Shown here: piece after piece, positions 27,201-39,466 of the stretch | Layout of the letters: each line of letters opens with the position of its first letter | How positions within the stretch are numbered: the stretch's first letter is position 1 | From: Pampus argenteus | Lineage: Eukaryota; Chordata; Actinopteri; Scombriformes; Stromateidae | Direction of reading: 5' to 3' | Assembly (NCBI GenBank): GCA_036937835.1 | Contig: CM072876.1 | Span: 10,543,501 to 10,607,500, forward strand | Length of the DNA stretch: 64,000 nucleotides | The notes under the pieces: generated by a model | The model's input: the letters and a program-made list of their open reading frames with translations, nothing else | Told to the model about the DNA's origin: nothing | Database searches by the model: none | Program-made: the position numbers and the translations under genes

Positions 27201-28354
27201 ATGCCGCCTTCACATGAGATAACACACTGGCAGTAGGGATTGTAAAAATACCATGTTGTTGTTTGTTAGTTGGTTCTGAATTAATGAATGTTGTAATCTT
27301 TTGTATTTTAGAGCTTCATAGTATTTAATGTGTGCTTTGTGTATTACAGGGTTGTAGTTCTCACAGTGTGTATGCTTTAATGAGTGCATGTGTGTCTTTG
27401 TGTTTCCCAGAGTGTGTAATCATGTAAGCTGATATTTTGGCATTAAAGAGCTGGGGATTTGTTTTGAGAGTCCATGGGGTATCAGATTTGAGCTTTTCCA
27501 GACTGCAGTGAGATCTGAGAGGAGAAAAAAAAGAAGAAAAGCTTCAGACACTGGAAGGTCGTCATCCCCCTACGCCTTCCTCTGTCAAAACACAGATAGA
27601 CATGACCTGATATGTGTTTGTGTGTGTTGTAGTGCGCATATTTGCCTCTTATCTCAGCTGCTAATATACCATTTATCTCACATCTGTATAACGGCCAGTG
27701 GATTACTCACAACAATGGAGTAATTGATCCAGCTTAACCAAAAAATAAGAAAAAAGAAACAAAAGTGGTTTAAGACAAACCACCACTCTAAGGTTGTGTT
27801 GCACATCTGCTCACAATACGCTTCAGGACAGTGATCCGTGAATTGGCAACAGCATTACTTTAATTGTGCAACATTTTCTATGAAATGACCTAAAGGGGTT
27901 GCTGTTTTAGTTGTGTCTGTGTGTAAACTTAACTTTTTTTTTCTACGTTTACATATCAAAGGATTAGTTGGCCAAAACTGCAATCTGATTTTAATTAAGT
28001 ATTCATATGTTTGATAAAATCAACTCAGTGGTCAGGATCTCTGCCAATACATTTTGCATAACATCTCTGATTGTCACCAGATGGCAATGAGACTTTAATC
28101 AATAATATAAGTAGTAATGCAATATGTATTTTTTTTGAACGCATGGATTTATGTTGCCTGGGCCGGTGTTTTGATTCTTCATAATTACCTCAAGTTGTAA
28201 AGTAAGGTTAACAGACTGTAGCTCTGCTCATTGTATTTTAAAAACAATATCATGCAAATGTTGCTGGTGCTCTTTCTCCTTTCAGTTCCCAGTAGGAAGC
28301 AGTAAACTTACATGAGAAAATATCTTACTGAAAGTTATTTCTTTTGTGTTTCAG
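24296..28354. other. akap12: akap12 beta intron
   Basis: The intron runs from GTAAGC to a TTTGTGTTTCAG acceptor. No coding exon was recognised. It includes a 13-G run (25371-25383), a strand-asymmetric C-rich stretch (about 25795-26000) and a short CATA repeat (26883-26896). Confidence 0.75.
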
Positions 28355-31300
28355 TTGGCCAGCCAGATGGTGTGTCTGTGGCTCAGAAGGAGGAGGCTCC
28401 TGAGACTATGGACACCATCCAGGATGAAGTAGCACCTCAAGTGAATGGCGAGAAAGTGGAGAAAGAGTCTCCTGATGCCAATGACATCTCTGCTGTTGAG
28501 GAAAAGCCAGCAGAGGAGAAATCCGAGGATGCTAGTGAAGTGGGATTCAAGAAGATCTTCCGTTTTGTGGGCTTTAAGTTCACTCTGAAGAAGGACAAAA
28601 GTGAGGAGAAAGACCCTGTGAAGCTACTGACAGTTAAAGATAAAGACGGAGAAGAGGTCAGTGGGATTAATGAACCAGCAGAGGAGGAGGAGAAGGAAGC
28701 TGCCACTGCTGAGGAGAAGAGCACAGCTGAAGAAAAGGAGACTGACACAGAGGCATCTACTGCTGAGGTGGAAGTCAGTGAAGATACTAACAAGGCTGAA
28801 ACCACTGATGTAACAGCTGACGATGCTGCAGCTGAAACCACTGATGTAACAGCTGACAATGCTGCAGCTGAAACTACTGATGAAGCAGTCAAGGAGGAAG
28901 GAGCTGTGAAGGAAGGTGAGATCAGTCCACCATCCCAGGAGACCACTGTGTCCCCCTTCAGAAAGCTCTTCAGCGGAGGACTCTTCTCTAATCTGCGAAA
29001 GAAAGCCAGCATCAAGAAAACAAAAGAAGAGGAAGACAAGGAGGCAGCTGTTGAGGAGGGGACAGTCAAGACAGAAGAAACCACTGCTGTTGTGGAAGAT
29101 AAGGAGGAGAAGGTTGAAGTGGCGCAAGTAACAAAAGAGGAAGCACCAGCAACTCCAGAGGAAGAAAAATCAGAGCCCAAGGAAGAAGCACCAGCTACTC
29201 CTGAGGAAGCAAAATCAGAGCCAACCCCAGAGCCTGAGGTCACTGATGCAACCCCTGCTACTGATGAGACCAAACAAGATGAGGAGAAGGCACAACCTAG
29301 TGCAGAAGTGGAAAAGACTCCAGCAGAGGTGACATCTGAGGCTGAGTTGCTATCATCACAGGAGAAGGCGAAGCCCCAGGGAAGCCCACTGAAAAAGCTT
29401 TTCACTGGAGCTGGCTTGAAGAAACTCTCCACCAAGAAACAGAAGAACAAGAAAGATACTGAGACCAAGCTGACTGAATCTGGGGAACAGGCGGCTGAGC
29501 AACTTCAATCTTCCACTGAGTCCGCAGAGGCTCCAAAAGCTGACAGTGGGCCCTCATCTCCAGAGGAGTCAGGAGAGCATGTTCTGGCTGTGGAGGTGAC
29601 CCAGGTGGAGTCCAGCCAAGAGACTGATGGTGAAGTTGCTTCTGATGGAGAGAAGAAAAAAGAGGGCATTATTGCCTGGTCCTCCTTCAAGAAACTAGTG
29701 ACACCCAAGAAGCATGTAAAAAGGTCTTCTGAGAGTGAAGATGAAGCCCCAGGTGAGAAACCGGCAAAGTCAGCCACCCTGTCCTCTTCTGAGAGCGCTG
29801 CATTAACAGATAAGAGTGTTGAGGAGGAGGTGAAGGAAGATAAGACCTCTGAGGAAGAGCCAAAGACTGAAAACACTGAGAAACTGGTCAGCAGCAGCGA
29901 GGAGCCCAAGAAGAAAATGGACACCTCTGTCTCCTGGGAGGCTCTAATGTGTATGGGTGGACCCAAAAAGAGGACTAGAAGGACCTCTGATTCTGATGAT
30001 GAGGAAACCAAAATTGAAGAGGATGCTCCAGAAGCAGCAGCAGCAGCAGCAGCAGCAGTAGAAGAAGAACAGGAGGGCAAAGCTGAGGTTGCTCTTGTTA
30101 CTTCCCAAAGCACTGAGAGTGAAGAAGTTGTTTCCTCCCCTGAACCATCAAACAGCCCCCCTGAGAGAGAGTCAGCCTGGGACACACTGAAACGCATAGT
30201 TATGCCAAAGAAGGCCAAAGTTGAGGAAAAGGCTGATGAGAACGCAGACCAAGTCCAGTCAGATAGTGAAGCACCCAAAGATGAGTCGTCATTCTCTTTG
30301 AGAAAGTTCTTCCCAGGACGCAGGAAGAAGAAGGCTGAAAGACAAGCCTCCACTGAACAGGGCTCAGGTGAGGAGGACTCTGATACTCCAGCAGTGGTTC
30401 CTCTCTCAGAGTATGATGAACAAGTTCAAGATGAACAGGAGGAACCAGCAGAGTCAGCTACAGTCCAGATTATAGTGTCTGCTGAAGATAGATCCCCTTC
30501 ATGGATCCCAGCCACCGTTGAAGATGTTGTTGAGAGCCATGATCAACTGAGTGACATTCCAGAGGAAGCAGAGAATGCAGCCACACCGAAGTCTGTTGAT
30601 ACTGACATAGCAGATGATGAAACTGAAGACCAGGCTATTCTGCCTCCTAAAGGTGTAGGACACACAGGGCGCAGACTTTCCACAGCTGAGGTGAAACCTG
30701 TTGCTCAAGCTCCACCTGCAGAAACCACCCCTGTTCCTCAGGGACCCATGTTAGAAACTGCAAAGGCGGTTGTGGAAGGCATCAAGGCTCAAATCAATGA
30801 AATTCCAGTCAAGACATCTGTGACTGTTGAAGATGTGCCAATCGTGGTAGCTTCTGAAAAAATTGAGTATGAACCACCGACTGAGAATGCTGAATCCAAG
30901 ACAAATACCATCCTGGAGCCACACACTCGTGGCGAGGCTATGGCTATCTGCACTGGCCTAGAGACCAAGGAGATTGCCACAATAGCTCTGGAGAAACCCG
31001 CAATGCCTATCACAGAGTGTGTGACTGTGATCAATGATGCTCAAAGTACAGAGGTGTCAATTAATGAAAAGCCAATAAACACTGAGGAAGCCATTGTTGC
31101 AGAAGATTCTGTGTTCATCGCTCAAGTGCACCAAGTAGAAACCACTCAGCTTGAGCCCGCTGTTGAAAATTCACTGTGTGAAGTGGCAGACATTGAAACT
31201 GCCACTGAGAGCTGTGAACCTGACATAGAGATTGTTGGAATCGTCAGCAGTGTTCTAGAGGAGTCTGAAGTTGTTCAGCCCACCACCATGACAGAGAATT

Positions 31301-33009
31301 CTCCTAAAACTGTAGTAGTCAATCCTATTACACCAACATCTGAAACTGTTGTCTGCACCCAGAGCATAGAAGTCACTGAGCTAAATGTGGAAACCAAGGA
31401 AGTGGAAATAGACACGGAACAACTTGCTGCAACTGAAGAAAACAGCCCTATAAAAGAAATAGTTAATGTTGTGACTAAGGAGATATCATCCGTCATTGGT
31501 GAAACCACAAAGGCCACTGTCACCGAGGAGACTGAGCCTGCCATTCCTGTTGTTGTACCAAGTGAGAAGATTCCTGTTATCACAGAAACAGTGGTCCTTG
31601 TCGCCCCGATCAGTGTGGAGCCTGACCAAGTGACAACCTCCAGCGTGATCGTCATGGAAAATGCATCAGTGTCAGAGCCAGTTGGTGATGAGTCAATCCA
31701 GGTGCAGGCAACCGAGGAGGAGGAAACAGTTGTAGGGACTGTGGAGGTCACTACCATTCAAACACCAGAGACAGAGATCTGTGCTGTCATTGAGCAGGCA
31801 AGCGAGAATACAGTGGATATCATGGATGACGTGCAACAGACCAGACAAATTGAGACCCAGAGCATAATCATTGCCCAGGCGGTCATTCAGGATGCTGTGG
31901 ATAAAGTTTCAGAAGACCCACCTGAACCCAAAAAGCCAGTCACCCCAACTGCCACCATCCCAGTACCAGTCCAGGCAGTAGCAACTACAGAGAAAGAAAT
32001 TGAGATCACAACAGAGGCCCCTGTTGTCACTGACACACCTGTTCCTGTCGTCTGCGAAAAACCAGCACCAAAGTCACCACAGTCACTGCGCGTTGCCATG
32101 GAAGTCATTGATGCAATCCCAATAGAGGTAACAGAGAGCCTTGATGCCTCTGTAGAGGAGGTAAAGAAATCAGAAGATGAGTTGAAGAAAGCTGTGGAGG
32201 TAAAAGTAAGTGAAGAAACCATTGTAGTTGAAGAAGTTTTAGAGATAATGGTAGAGAGTCAGACAGGAGAAGATCTTGAGGAGGTCAAAGAGGAACAAAG
32301 CAAGGAAGAAGATGTAAAAGAAGCAGCAGAGGAAGTTAAACCTCAATCAGAGGAAGATGAGTCATCCCCTTCAGAGGAGAACATGGAAAAAATGCTTGAG
32401 ATACACATGCCAGTCCAGGTGGTTCTGCAGACAGCGCAGGTGGTTGAGGAACTGTCAGTGGAAGAGGAGGCCGTGGTAGAGTTCGACAGCAATGGTCCAG
32501 TGGACTCTGAAGACACAAGCATAAAAGCTGAGGAACCCTCAAGCGAAAAACAAGTGTCAGAAAGTCTCTCAACGGTGTCAGAAGAACCTCAAGGAACAGC
32601 AGAGGTTGCAACAGAGGTTGCCACCGAGGTTGCCACTGAGGTTGCCACAGAGGTCGCCACCGAGGTTGCCACTGAGGTTGCCACAGAGGTCGCCACAGAG
32701 GTTGCCACCGAGGTTGCCACAGAGGTTGCCACTGAGGTTGCCACTGAGGTTGCCACAGAGGTTGCCACAGAGGTTGCCACAGAGGTTGCCACAGAGGTTG
32801 CCACCGAGGTTGCCACAGAGGTTGCCACAGAGGTTGCCACAGAGGTTGCGGCTCCCAGCCAAGTGACAGAGGCAGCAGCCGACCAGCCAGAGACAGAGAA
32901 ATTATCTTCAGGAAAGTGCGCAGAGGTGATGGCGCAAGTCATCGAGGTGATCGAGGAGGCTGTGAAGGAGATCGAGCCTGTGTCTGCAGAGATCACAGCA
33001 GCATCATGA
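28355..33009 (+). CDS. akap12: akap12 main exon: A-kinase anchoring protein 12 (gravin/SSeCKS)
   Basis: This exon encodes almost all of a scaffold that holds PKA, PKC, calmodulin and cyclins at membrane and cytoskeleton. It starts at the CAG acceptor ending at 28354, not at the upstream in-frame ATG 28312, and ends at TGA 33007. The beta protein is about 1559 residues. In beta numbering it has VGFKKIFRFVGFKF near residue 70, basic effector segments near 208-231 (SPFRKLFSGG) and 351-376 (GSPLKKLFTGAGLKKL), three WSK-type motifs near 447 (AWSSFKKLVTPKK), 531 (SWEALMCMGGPKKR) and 615 (AWDTLKRIVMPKK), another basic segment near 653 (RKFFPGRRKKK) and AVVPLSEYDE. IIIAQAVIQDAVDKV near 1179-1193 resembles the human PKA RII-binding helix (VQNIIQTAVDQF). 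The rest is acidic and disordered, with a 21-unit EVAT repeat near the C-terminus. It is probably akap12b by linkage to esr1; the a/b paralogue choice is inferred. Confidence 0.95.
30034..30057 (+). repeat. akap12: Coding GCA repeat (poly-alanine)
   Basis: Eight consecutive GCA codons encode a poly-Ala run between an acidic segment and EEEQ in akap12. Pure codon repetition suggests recent slippage. Confidence 0.9.
32602..32850 (+). repeat. akap12: In-frame 12-bp coding minisatellite, 21 units of Glu-Val-Ala-Thr
   Basis: A 12-base unit (GAGGTTGCCACA and close variants with ACC, ACT or GTC) repeats 21 times without a frame break, encoding EVAT each time, the last unit running into AAPSQV. Variants sit at third codon positions (ACA/ACC/ACT, GTT/GTC), so protein sequence is constant while DNA differs slightly. 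It lies about 50 codons before the stop, outside every motif I can assign. All reading frames across it are open because the unit is a multiple of three, giving false ORFs. Confidence 0.97.
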
Positions 33010-34408
33010 GCAGGTGAGACTGATCTTACAACATTGATATATGTATTATACAGTAACAAATTGAAACACAGGTTATTTGTAGTGTTTTAGTATATGTGAA
33101 AATGTTGATCAACTGAAGAATGAATGAATGACGTTTTCAGAATTTCTTTGTTGGCCTATCAGACAATCTTCTCATAGTGACTTTTTTTTGGACCCTACTT
33201 TTATTAGGGAGGGGATTTGCCCACTGACCAGATGAAAAAGCTTTTGTTCAGGCTATGAGTAACCAGGGGACCTTTGATATCAAAGCAGGAATGCCGCCGT
33301 TGACCCCTTCTTTGTCGGCCAGGGTCTTAAAGGGAAGCGGTGTGTGAGGGGCAGATGAACTTGTGCTGAAAGACTGATTATGATTCCTCTACTCCCTCCT
33401 CCCTCCTGTTTTTCTTCTATCACATGCTCAGTATGGAGTCAAGAAACCATGTCGGAGTATGCATTTGTTAGATTCAGGGCCTCAAAGAGCACCATTTTTT
33501 GAAGTTTTTTTTTCAGTTGTTTTGACTGAATCTTTAATCTAGGCAGAAGTGCCTTTTTTTACGTGCATCATTTTTTTCTGTCACACAGTGTGATACTGGG
33601 CGTTGCTCACTTTCATATTTGTTAAGCAGTCGTGTAGTGCTGCAGCAGAGGAAAGTCTAGACAGGACAGGATGGGAGAGACGAGCAAGAAGGAGATCTGT
33701 TAGTTACAGTAGCTTAATAGTAAGAAATACTGTGCTGAATCATATAAATAAACTGTTGGCAAATTGGTAAAAACTAGATAAAAACAGAAACAATAAAAGA
33801 CAAATCTGAGATTAAAAATAATAATAATAATAATAACAAACCCTCATAATAACAATCTAGAAATGGGACAGAAATGGGTTAGAATAAGGGTTGGGATGTC
33901 ACTCTCAAATTGTTTTTTTCCAAAAGATTAAAAAATGCAGTCATGTCTTATTCCTAACATTTGCTTTTGTGTGCCTCTGCCCCAGCTGAAGATGCAAGAT
34001 TGATGCCTGGGAGACACACTGTCTGGACCAGGAAGTGAGTGATGAGGGAGCGAGAGAAAGAGAGAGAGAGGAAGAAAGCGGCTGCTCTGTGATAACAGGC
34101 TGAGCCTGGGCTGTGCCTTTCCCAGCCCGAGAGACTGAGTGAGCAACAGCTCCACCATTCTCTCCATCTACCCTTCCACCTGTACCCCAACCCCATCCTG
34201 CAGCCCTGTCACAGCAGTGTGACGTCCCACCGCTGTATCATCACCCACGCACTCACTCACTCTCTCTCACACACACACGCATGTCCTGTGCCTCAGAAGC
34301 ATCCTAACTGGCTTGTAATGTATGTCCCATGATGTATGTTCATTGTCTCAGTGTCTCAGTGACTTCACATTGCCCTTGCTGCATAAGGCAAGAGTCTGCA
34401 GTCTGGAT

Positions 34409-34410
<2 letters not shown>

Positions 34411-34473
<63 letters not shown>
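34411..34473. repeat. (GT)31 microsatellite
   Basis: Perfect GT dinucleotide repeat of about 63 bp in the presumed akap12 3' UTR. Confidence 0.97.
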
Positions 34474-34475
<2 letters not shown>

Positions 34476-36440
34476 AGCGCACGTGTTCAAATGTTTGTAT
34501 GTGTATAGTAGCAAGAGTGAGATCATGTCAGAAGGTGAAGAGATGGGGGATTATTATCTTGTATATTGTATTTATATCTTGAGTATTCTTTCATTCACCC
34601 CTTTATTTTTTCATGTTTTTTGATATTGTATGACATTGTTGCATTAAAAAAAATAAGGCTGTGATACATCAGGTATTCTATTAAGCAACATGACGGTGGT
34701 CCATTTAAAGTATGACACAGAGAAACATTGAAAAAGTTTCTTGCAAAATGTATCTAGATGACAGGAATTTACGAAAAACAAATTGTTGCATAAATGTGTT
34801 CCATGTATCACGTCTTTAACAGTCACATTCAAAGATTATTTCAAGATTCTGTAGCAATTATAACTGAACCATGGTACAAGTGTGACTCCGCTGTCAGGAA
34901 GTGATAACTCTAAATAGGAGGGCAAAGGGTATGATATCTACTAGAAATGCACCACGACTTTTGAAACATTCATTTTGTCACAATGCGTTGCCCAATCTGC
35001 ACCTCACCAATACACTCCAAGCTTCATGTAGATAAGAAAAACAATCACTGCCTGATTTACTGTGAAAAAAAAAACATTGTAACACATTGTTTCATATATT
35101 GTTTCATGTTCAATAATACAATAAATGCTTTAATAACACCTTCATTTGATCATGTGGCAGAGCTATTTGGTAAATAGTGATGTGCAACATATACAATTTT
35201 TCAACACTGGATGAGTCATACTGGGTACACACATGCATGTGAAAAACACATAGAAAAGCATTACATGTGCACAGAGTGACTGTGATGTGTATGTTTTTGG
35301 TGTGTTGCAGTGTAAACTGAATTTTAACTGATTCTGTACTACTCTATGTTTATGTCTTTTGATGGAAAGAAAGGATGCCTGCAGAAAGTAGTACACGATT
35401 AGTCGTTCATTGATGTAACCAACGTAAATCAACTGTATGTTTTAGCAAGAGAGATAAAGTATGAAAATTTTGTTTTTTTTTCAGTTCAGCCTTATGCTAG
35501 ATCTGCACTCCGTTTTGTACATCACCCAGCATGATAGCTCAAGTTCATTAAACTGGCACCAGGGAGGACGTAGACTCACTTGGTTGTGGATCTAGAGAGG
35601 CACAGATGAACAGACACACAGGCAGACGTATATGGTAAGAGAAATAAAAACTAAAGCTCATTTTACTCTTAATTTAAAAGCCAAATCTAATTAGGATAAA
35701 TCAGGGAGTCATGACCTTTCCATTTCTCACAGGATAAGACATGCGTTGCATCCAATTGAATTCTGCTCAGTCACATTGATTTACTCATCACACCTAAGTC
35801 ATAAAGGTCAGGGGCTTCTTTTGCAACTTTATTGTCAAAGTGGGCAATGTGTTTTAAATGGATGAATATTCAGTTTTTCCACCAAAGCAAACATGTGACC
35901 ATACATTACACTACACTGGTATTAGTTTAAGTCCTACCAAATTTGAAAAACTTGCGCTGTGTTTTGGCAAGTCATTTGGCATGACAAGAATTAAGTGTTC
36001 TATTGAGTGCTTCTATTTAGATGTTAAATAAATGGCTATAAAAGTTCACATTTCACTTAGCTTTATGACCAAACGGGAATGATCAGAAGGTTTGGACTCC
36101 TGTTACTTTGACTCGATAGGGTGTGTCACATCCATACTTGCTTTATGTAAAATAAATGATTCAAGGAGAGATAGCGGACTAAAGAATTTTGCTATTGTTG
36201 CATAATAGTTGGGGCACCCGCCCACATTCAGTCCTCCCTGCTTTTTGTAACACACCTAACTGTGAACCTGTTAACATTTGTACAGATTGTATACCTATGT
36301 ACTTATAAATCATATTGTTGTAATAATAACTAATAACCTGCATCCATTATCATAATATTCATGTAGCATGGTCTTAATTGTCTTTTCTATTTACCATGCT
36401 GTTAATATTAAGGATTCAGAAACTTGTCTATATTTCATTC

Positions 36441-36446
36441 AATAAA
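36441..36446 (+). terminator. akap12: Candidate polyadenylation signal for akap12
   Basis: AATAAA followed within 20 bases by GTTGGTGTGCGTTT, a typical downstream GT-rich element. It is the last good plus-strand signal before the opposing zbtb2 transcript end. Confidence 0.45.
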
Positions 36447-36601
36447 GTTAGAGAAAGTTGGTGTGCGTTTCATATTCATGCCTGTACTAATAAGATATAC
36501 TCATCACTATCAAGACATTTACCACTGGAGGAAAGATTTAGGTTGACATAAGACTTATTGTAAGAGACAAAGACAAAATATACACGATTAACAAAAGACA
36601 T

Positions 36602-36607
36602 TTTATT
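36602..36607 (-). terminator. zbtb2: Candidate polyadenylation signal for zbtb2
   Basis: TTTATT on the plus strand is AATAAA on the minus strand, in an AT-rich setting at the far end of a 2.9-kb stretch downstream of the zbtb2 stop. Other minus-strand AATAAA hexamers nearer the stop (for example around 37443) could be used instead. Confidence 0.4.
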
Positions 36608-37533
36608 GTTTATTCTAAAAAAAAATAAAAAAAATTGAAGTTGTTTATACAGAAAATTACTCATATTCCTGAGAACACAGATTGATCACATTAGATGTCA
36701 GGTGGGCATTGAGGGGGGGGGGGGGGGTTGTTTTGATAAACAACATTAGACAGACAAGACAAGCGTCAAACTTCTCATCTTCCTGAGATAACTGAGATGT
36801 TTGAAAACACACACACACACGGCCATTACATTACAAGACGGTGTGGCTAAGGAGCTACAACTTGAGCTAAAGGATTTACACTTTCCATGGAACTGTGTAT
36901 ATCATATCTGTGTATCAACTGAGCTTGACTGGGCATATCAGTAGTACAGCATTTCAGTTGCCTTGGCAATACAGGTTTGAGTCAAGAGACAATTAAGGTC
37001 AATACTAAACACTCACACTGGTGTAAAATGAAATTTTGATTTATGGCAAAGCTGGACATTTAATAGGCAATGACACAACTATATTAGTAAAGATATCGTG
37101 GTTCCATTTTGATAGCCTCTCTCTCTTCACTAGACCTGAGTAGACAGTAAAGAAAAACAGCTCCATCTAGCCAAACACCGGGCTCATTGCAAGGAAGCAA
37201 CCACAATTTCTTGTTGCAGGTTTTTAAGTACAGAAATTCCACTTTAACCAAATCTGGGATCTGGGCTCCATCCTTACTATCATAACCCTGTACTTACTGA
37301 AGAAAAACTGCTCGAGTAAAACTGGCTAAAAAGCATATCAAACATACTCAGGATGTGCATTTTTCATATTTTCACTAAATGGTTTACAAAAATTAAACAA
37401 TGGAAAGGCAACGTTGTCAATCAATAACAATACAATGTAGACTTTATTGCCCACTGGAGGGAACAAAAGCAATGTTAAGAAAGGTTTACAGGACTCCCTC
37501 CCTGTAAATCGTTTACAATTACTTCATAGGCTG

Positions 37534-37571
<38 letters not shown>

Positions 37572-39466
37572 TAGGGAAAAGTCAGCTAATCTTTTTACTT
37601 ATAAGTTCATCTCAATATTCAAATATGTAAAAAGCCTTAAAATGAAGTATAAATTAAGAAAAAAAAACCTTAGAGAAATCAAGACAGTAATGTTAACTGA
37701 TATTTTTCAAAATGGCATAAACAGCCTAAAAACAGCTTAATTGACATTTTTGTTCCTGAACAACTTGTATTATATTACTAACACTGTTGTTACAATTGAC
37801 ATGTTTCAGGGTGACAAAATGGACATGCATGTAAAGATATGTCACAATTTCCAGTCATGAGCATTATTCTTGTGACCCAAAGGTCTTGTAAATATTTGTT
37901 TTAAAATATTGTCTTATATATTGTATCTTTCATATTCCCATAACACATACCATATGTATCTTGAATCCAGGTAGTCTGGTCACTTCGTACGTCTTGCAAA
38001 CTGTGTCTTATTAAAGCTAATTCTCCCTTATCTCACTGGCATCCCTGTCTGAGTTTACATAGTCTAATTCTACTAATCTAAACTTCTTCCACAATGTTTT
38101 TCTATATATAACTACAGTAGGAACTGATCTCATTTGTACAGTTTGGACAAAGTTAAAGAACAAATATAAATGTCGGAGGGTCTTTAAAATACATTTCCCT
38201 TTGCATAAAATTAGAAAGTTTGTCTTTATAATAGATTTTGTCATGGGTAAGATAAACTTAAGATCCTAAATAATCGTTTTTCAATCATAGTGAAGAATAT
38301 TTATTTTTTTAAAAGTCAAAACAACTTTATTTAAACTTTTTACTTATATCTTGATGAAATTAAAAGATTAACTTATCATGTCCATCCCTAAAACAAACTT
38401 TTGCTAAACCAAATTTATTCCTATTCTGAAAGCCATTTTCTACTAATGTATAAACACCTTTACAATATAATGTATTCTTTGTAAATATAGCATTGTATAT
38501 AAAATTAGAAAAGCAAGTCAAACAAAAATGAAGGGCTTTTAGGAGCAGATTCAAGCTAATCATATAAAGACAAGATGTACAACACTGTACAGGACAGCCT
38601 CACAACAAGGTATGTGCATATGGATGGAACATGTAGCTTCTTCAGTCAGTAACCAACATACATACACAACATAAGTAATTACGAGAAATTAAAAAAACAA
38701 ACAAAATGGCAAAACTGTAAACATGACAATCACCACTTTCTCATTGTGACCAATTTTCAGTGATGTATTCATCATAATCACACAAAAACAACTAGTAAAA
38801 CAGCTAAATGAGAAAGATGCAACTAATGGTCATTAAATTACATGTAAATGTATTAATTCTGCTGAACCTAAAACACAAATGGAAGACATGTCCTTTCCTG
38901 CATATTGAACGTCTACTCAAAAAGAGCACAAATGTTCTCGGGTCTGAATATATTGTGTGGTTTAGCTTTATAATTCTATACCTGATATGCAGACCAGCCT
39001 TTCAGTTATGACCATTAAGAAACATTACTTCTGTACACTCCCAGAGGAAATGAATGTTAGCAGTTTGCCCCTCTTCTTCTTCTTCAAACCTAGCACAGCT
39101 AACTCATCTCACAACGTGCAGTCTCTGCTTCCTCTTCCTTCTTATCTGAAAGTCAGCCTGTGCAGCCTCACCACAACGACTGCTCTTTAGAAAAAAAGGT
39201 GGTAGAGCCAACAATAAACTGATGAGAAGAAACAAAGTTGTAATTTTCCCTCCCTCATTGGTATTTAACTTAGCCTTGAGCCAAATGGTAATGTTACTTG
39301 CTGTACGCCTCCAGAAAACCTGACACCACTCCTCCCCCGCCAATAATAAGTTTGTGTAGATCAAGAACTTCCAACATACATACCCTGACTATCTTCTCTT
39401 TTAGCTTACCTAAGCATAATTTAGAAAATAAATGTGTTAGAAAAAGACAGACACACAGTTTTGGCA
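36608..39466 (-). other. zbtb2: Probable zbtb2 3' untranslated region
   Basis: This AT-rich 2.9-kb stretch follows the zbtb2 stop on the minus strand and has no convincing coding frame on either strand. It contains a 15-G run on the plus strand (36713-36727) and an (AC)n tract (37541-37569). Its assignment as one continuous 3' UTR is inferred from the lack of any other gene and from the candidate signal at 36602. Confidence 0.45.
37541..37569. repeat. (AC)n microsatellite
   Basis: Perfect AC repeat of about 29 bp in the presumed zbtb2 3' UTR. Confidence 0.95.

Larger units (their letters stand above)
33010..36446 (+). other. akap12: akap12 3' untranslated region, probably spliced
   Basis: A strong donor (GCAG|GTGAGA) begins four bases after the stop, with GT at 33014. 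A pyrimidine-rich acceptor ending CTGCCCCAG at 33985 lies about 1 kb on, so the 3' UTR is probably split by an intron 33014-33985. Candidate polyadenylation signals are ATTAAA at 34643 and AATAAA at 36441, the latter followed by GT-rich sequence. No coding exon was recognised here. The (GT)n tract at 34411-34473 would lie in the long 3' UTR. Confidence 0.5.

Noticed and set aside
28312..28354. In-frame ATG upstream of the akap12 main exon as a translation start
   Set aside because: It lies in the intron ahead of a clear TTTCAG acceptor, and the encoded 14 residues are unlike AKAP12, whereas the beta and alpha exons restore the family sequence exactly.
28437..29468. 343-codon minus-strand ORF opposite akap12
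   Set aside because: Shadow of a Glu/Lys/Ala-rich coding exon: the complement of GAG/GAA/GCA codons rarely contains stops. Its Ser/Phe/Val composition shows no domain. The minus ORF at 29505-30353 is the same effect.
32578..33059. Minus and alternative-frame ORFs across the EVAT array (GNLCGN and SVATSVAT repeats)
   Set aside because: A 12-bp repeat keeps every frame open; these are by-products of the minisatellite.
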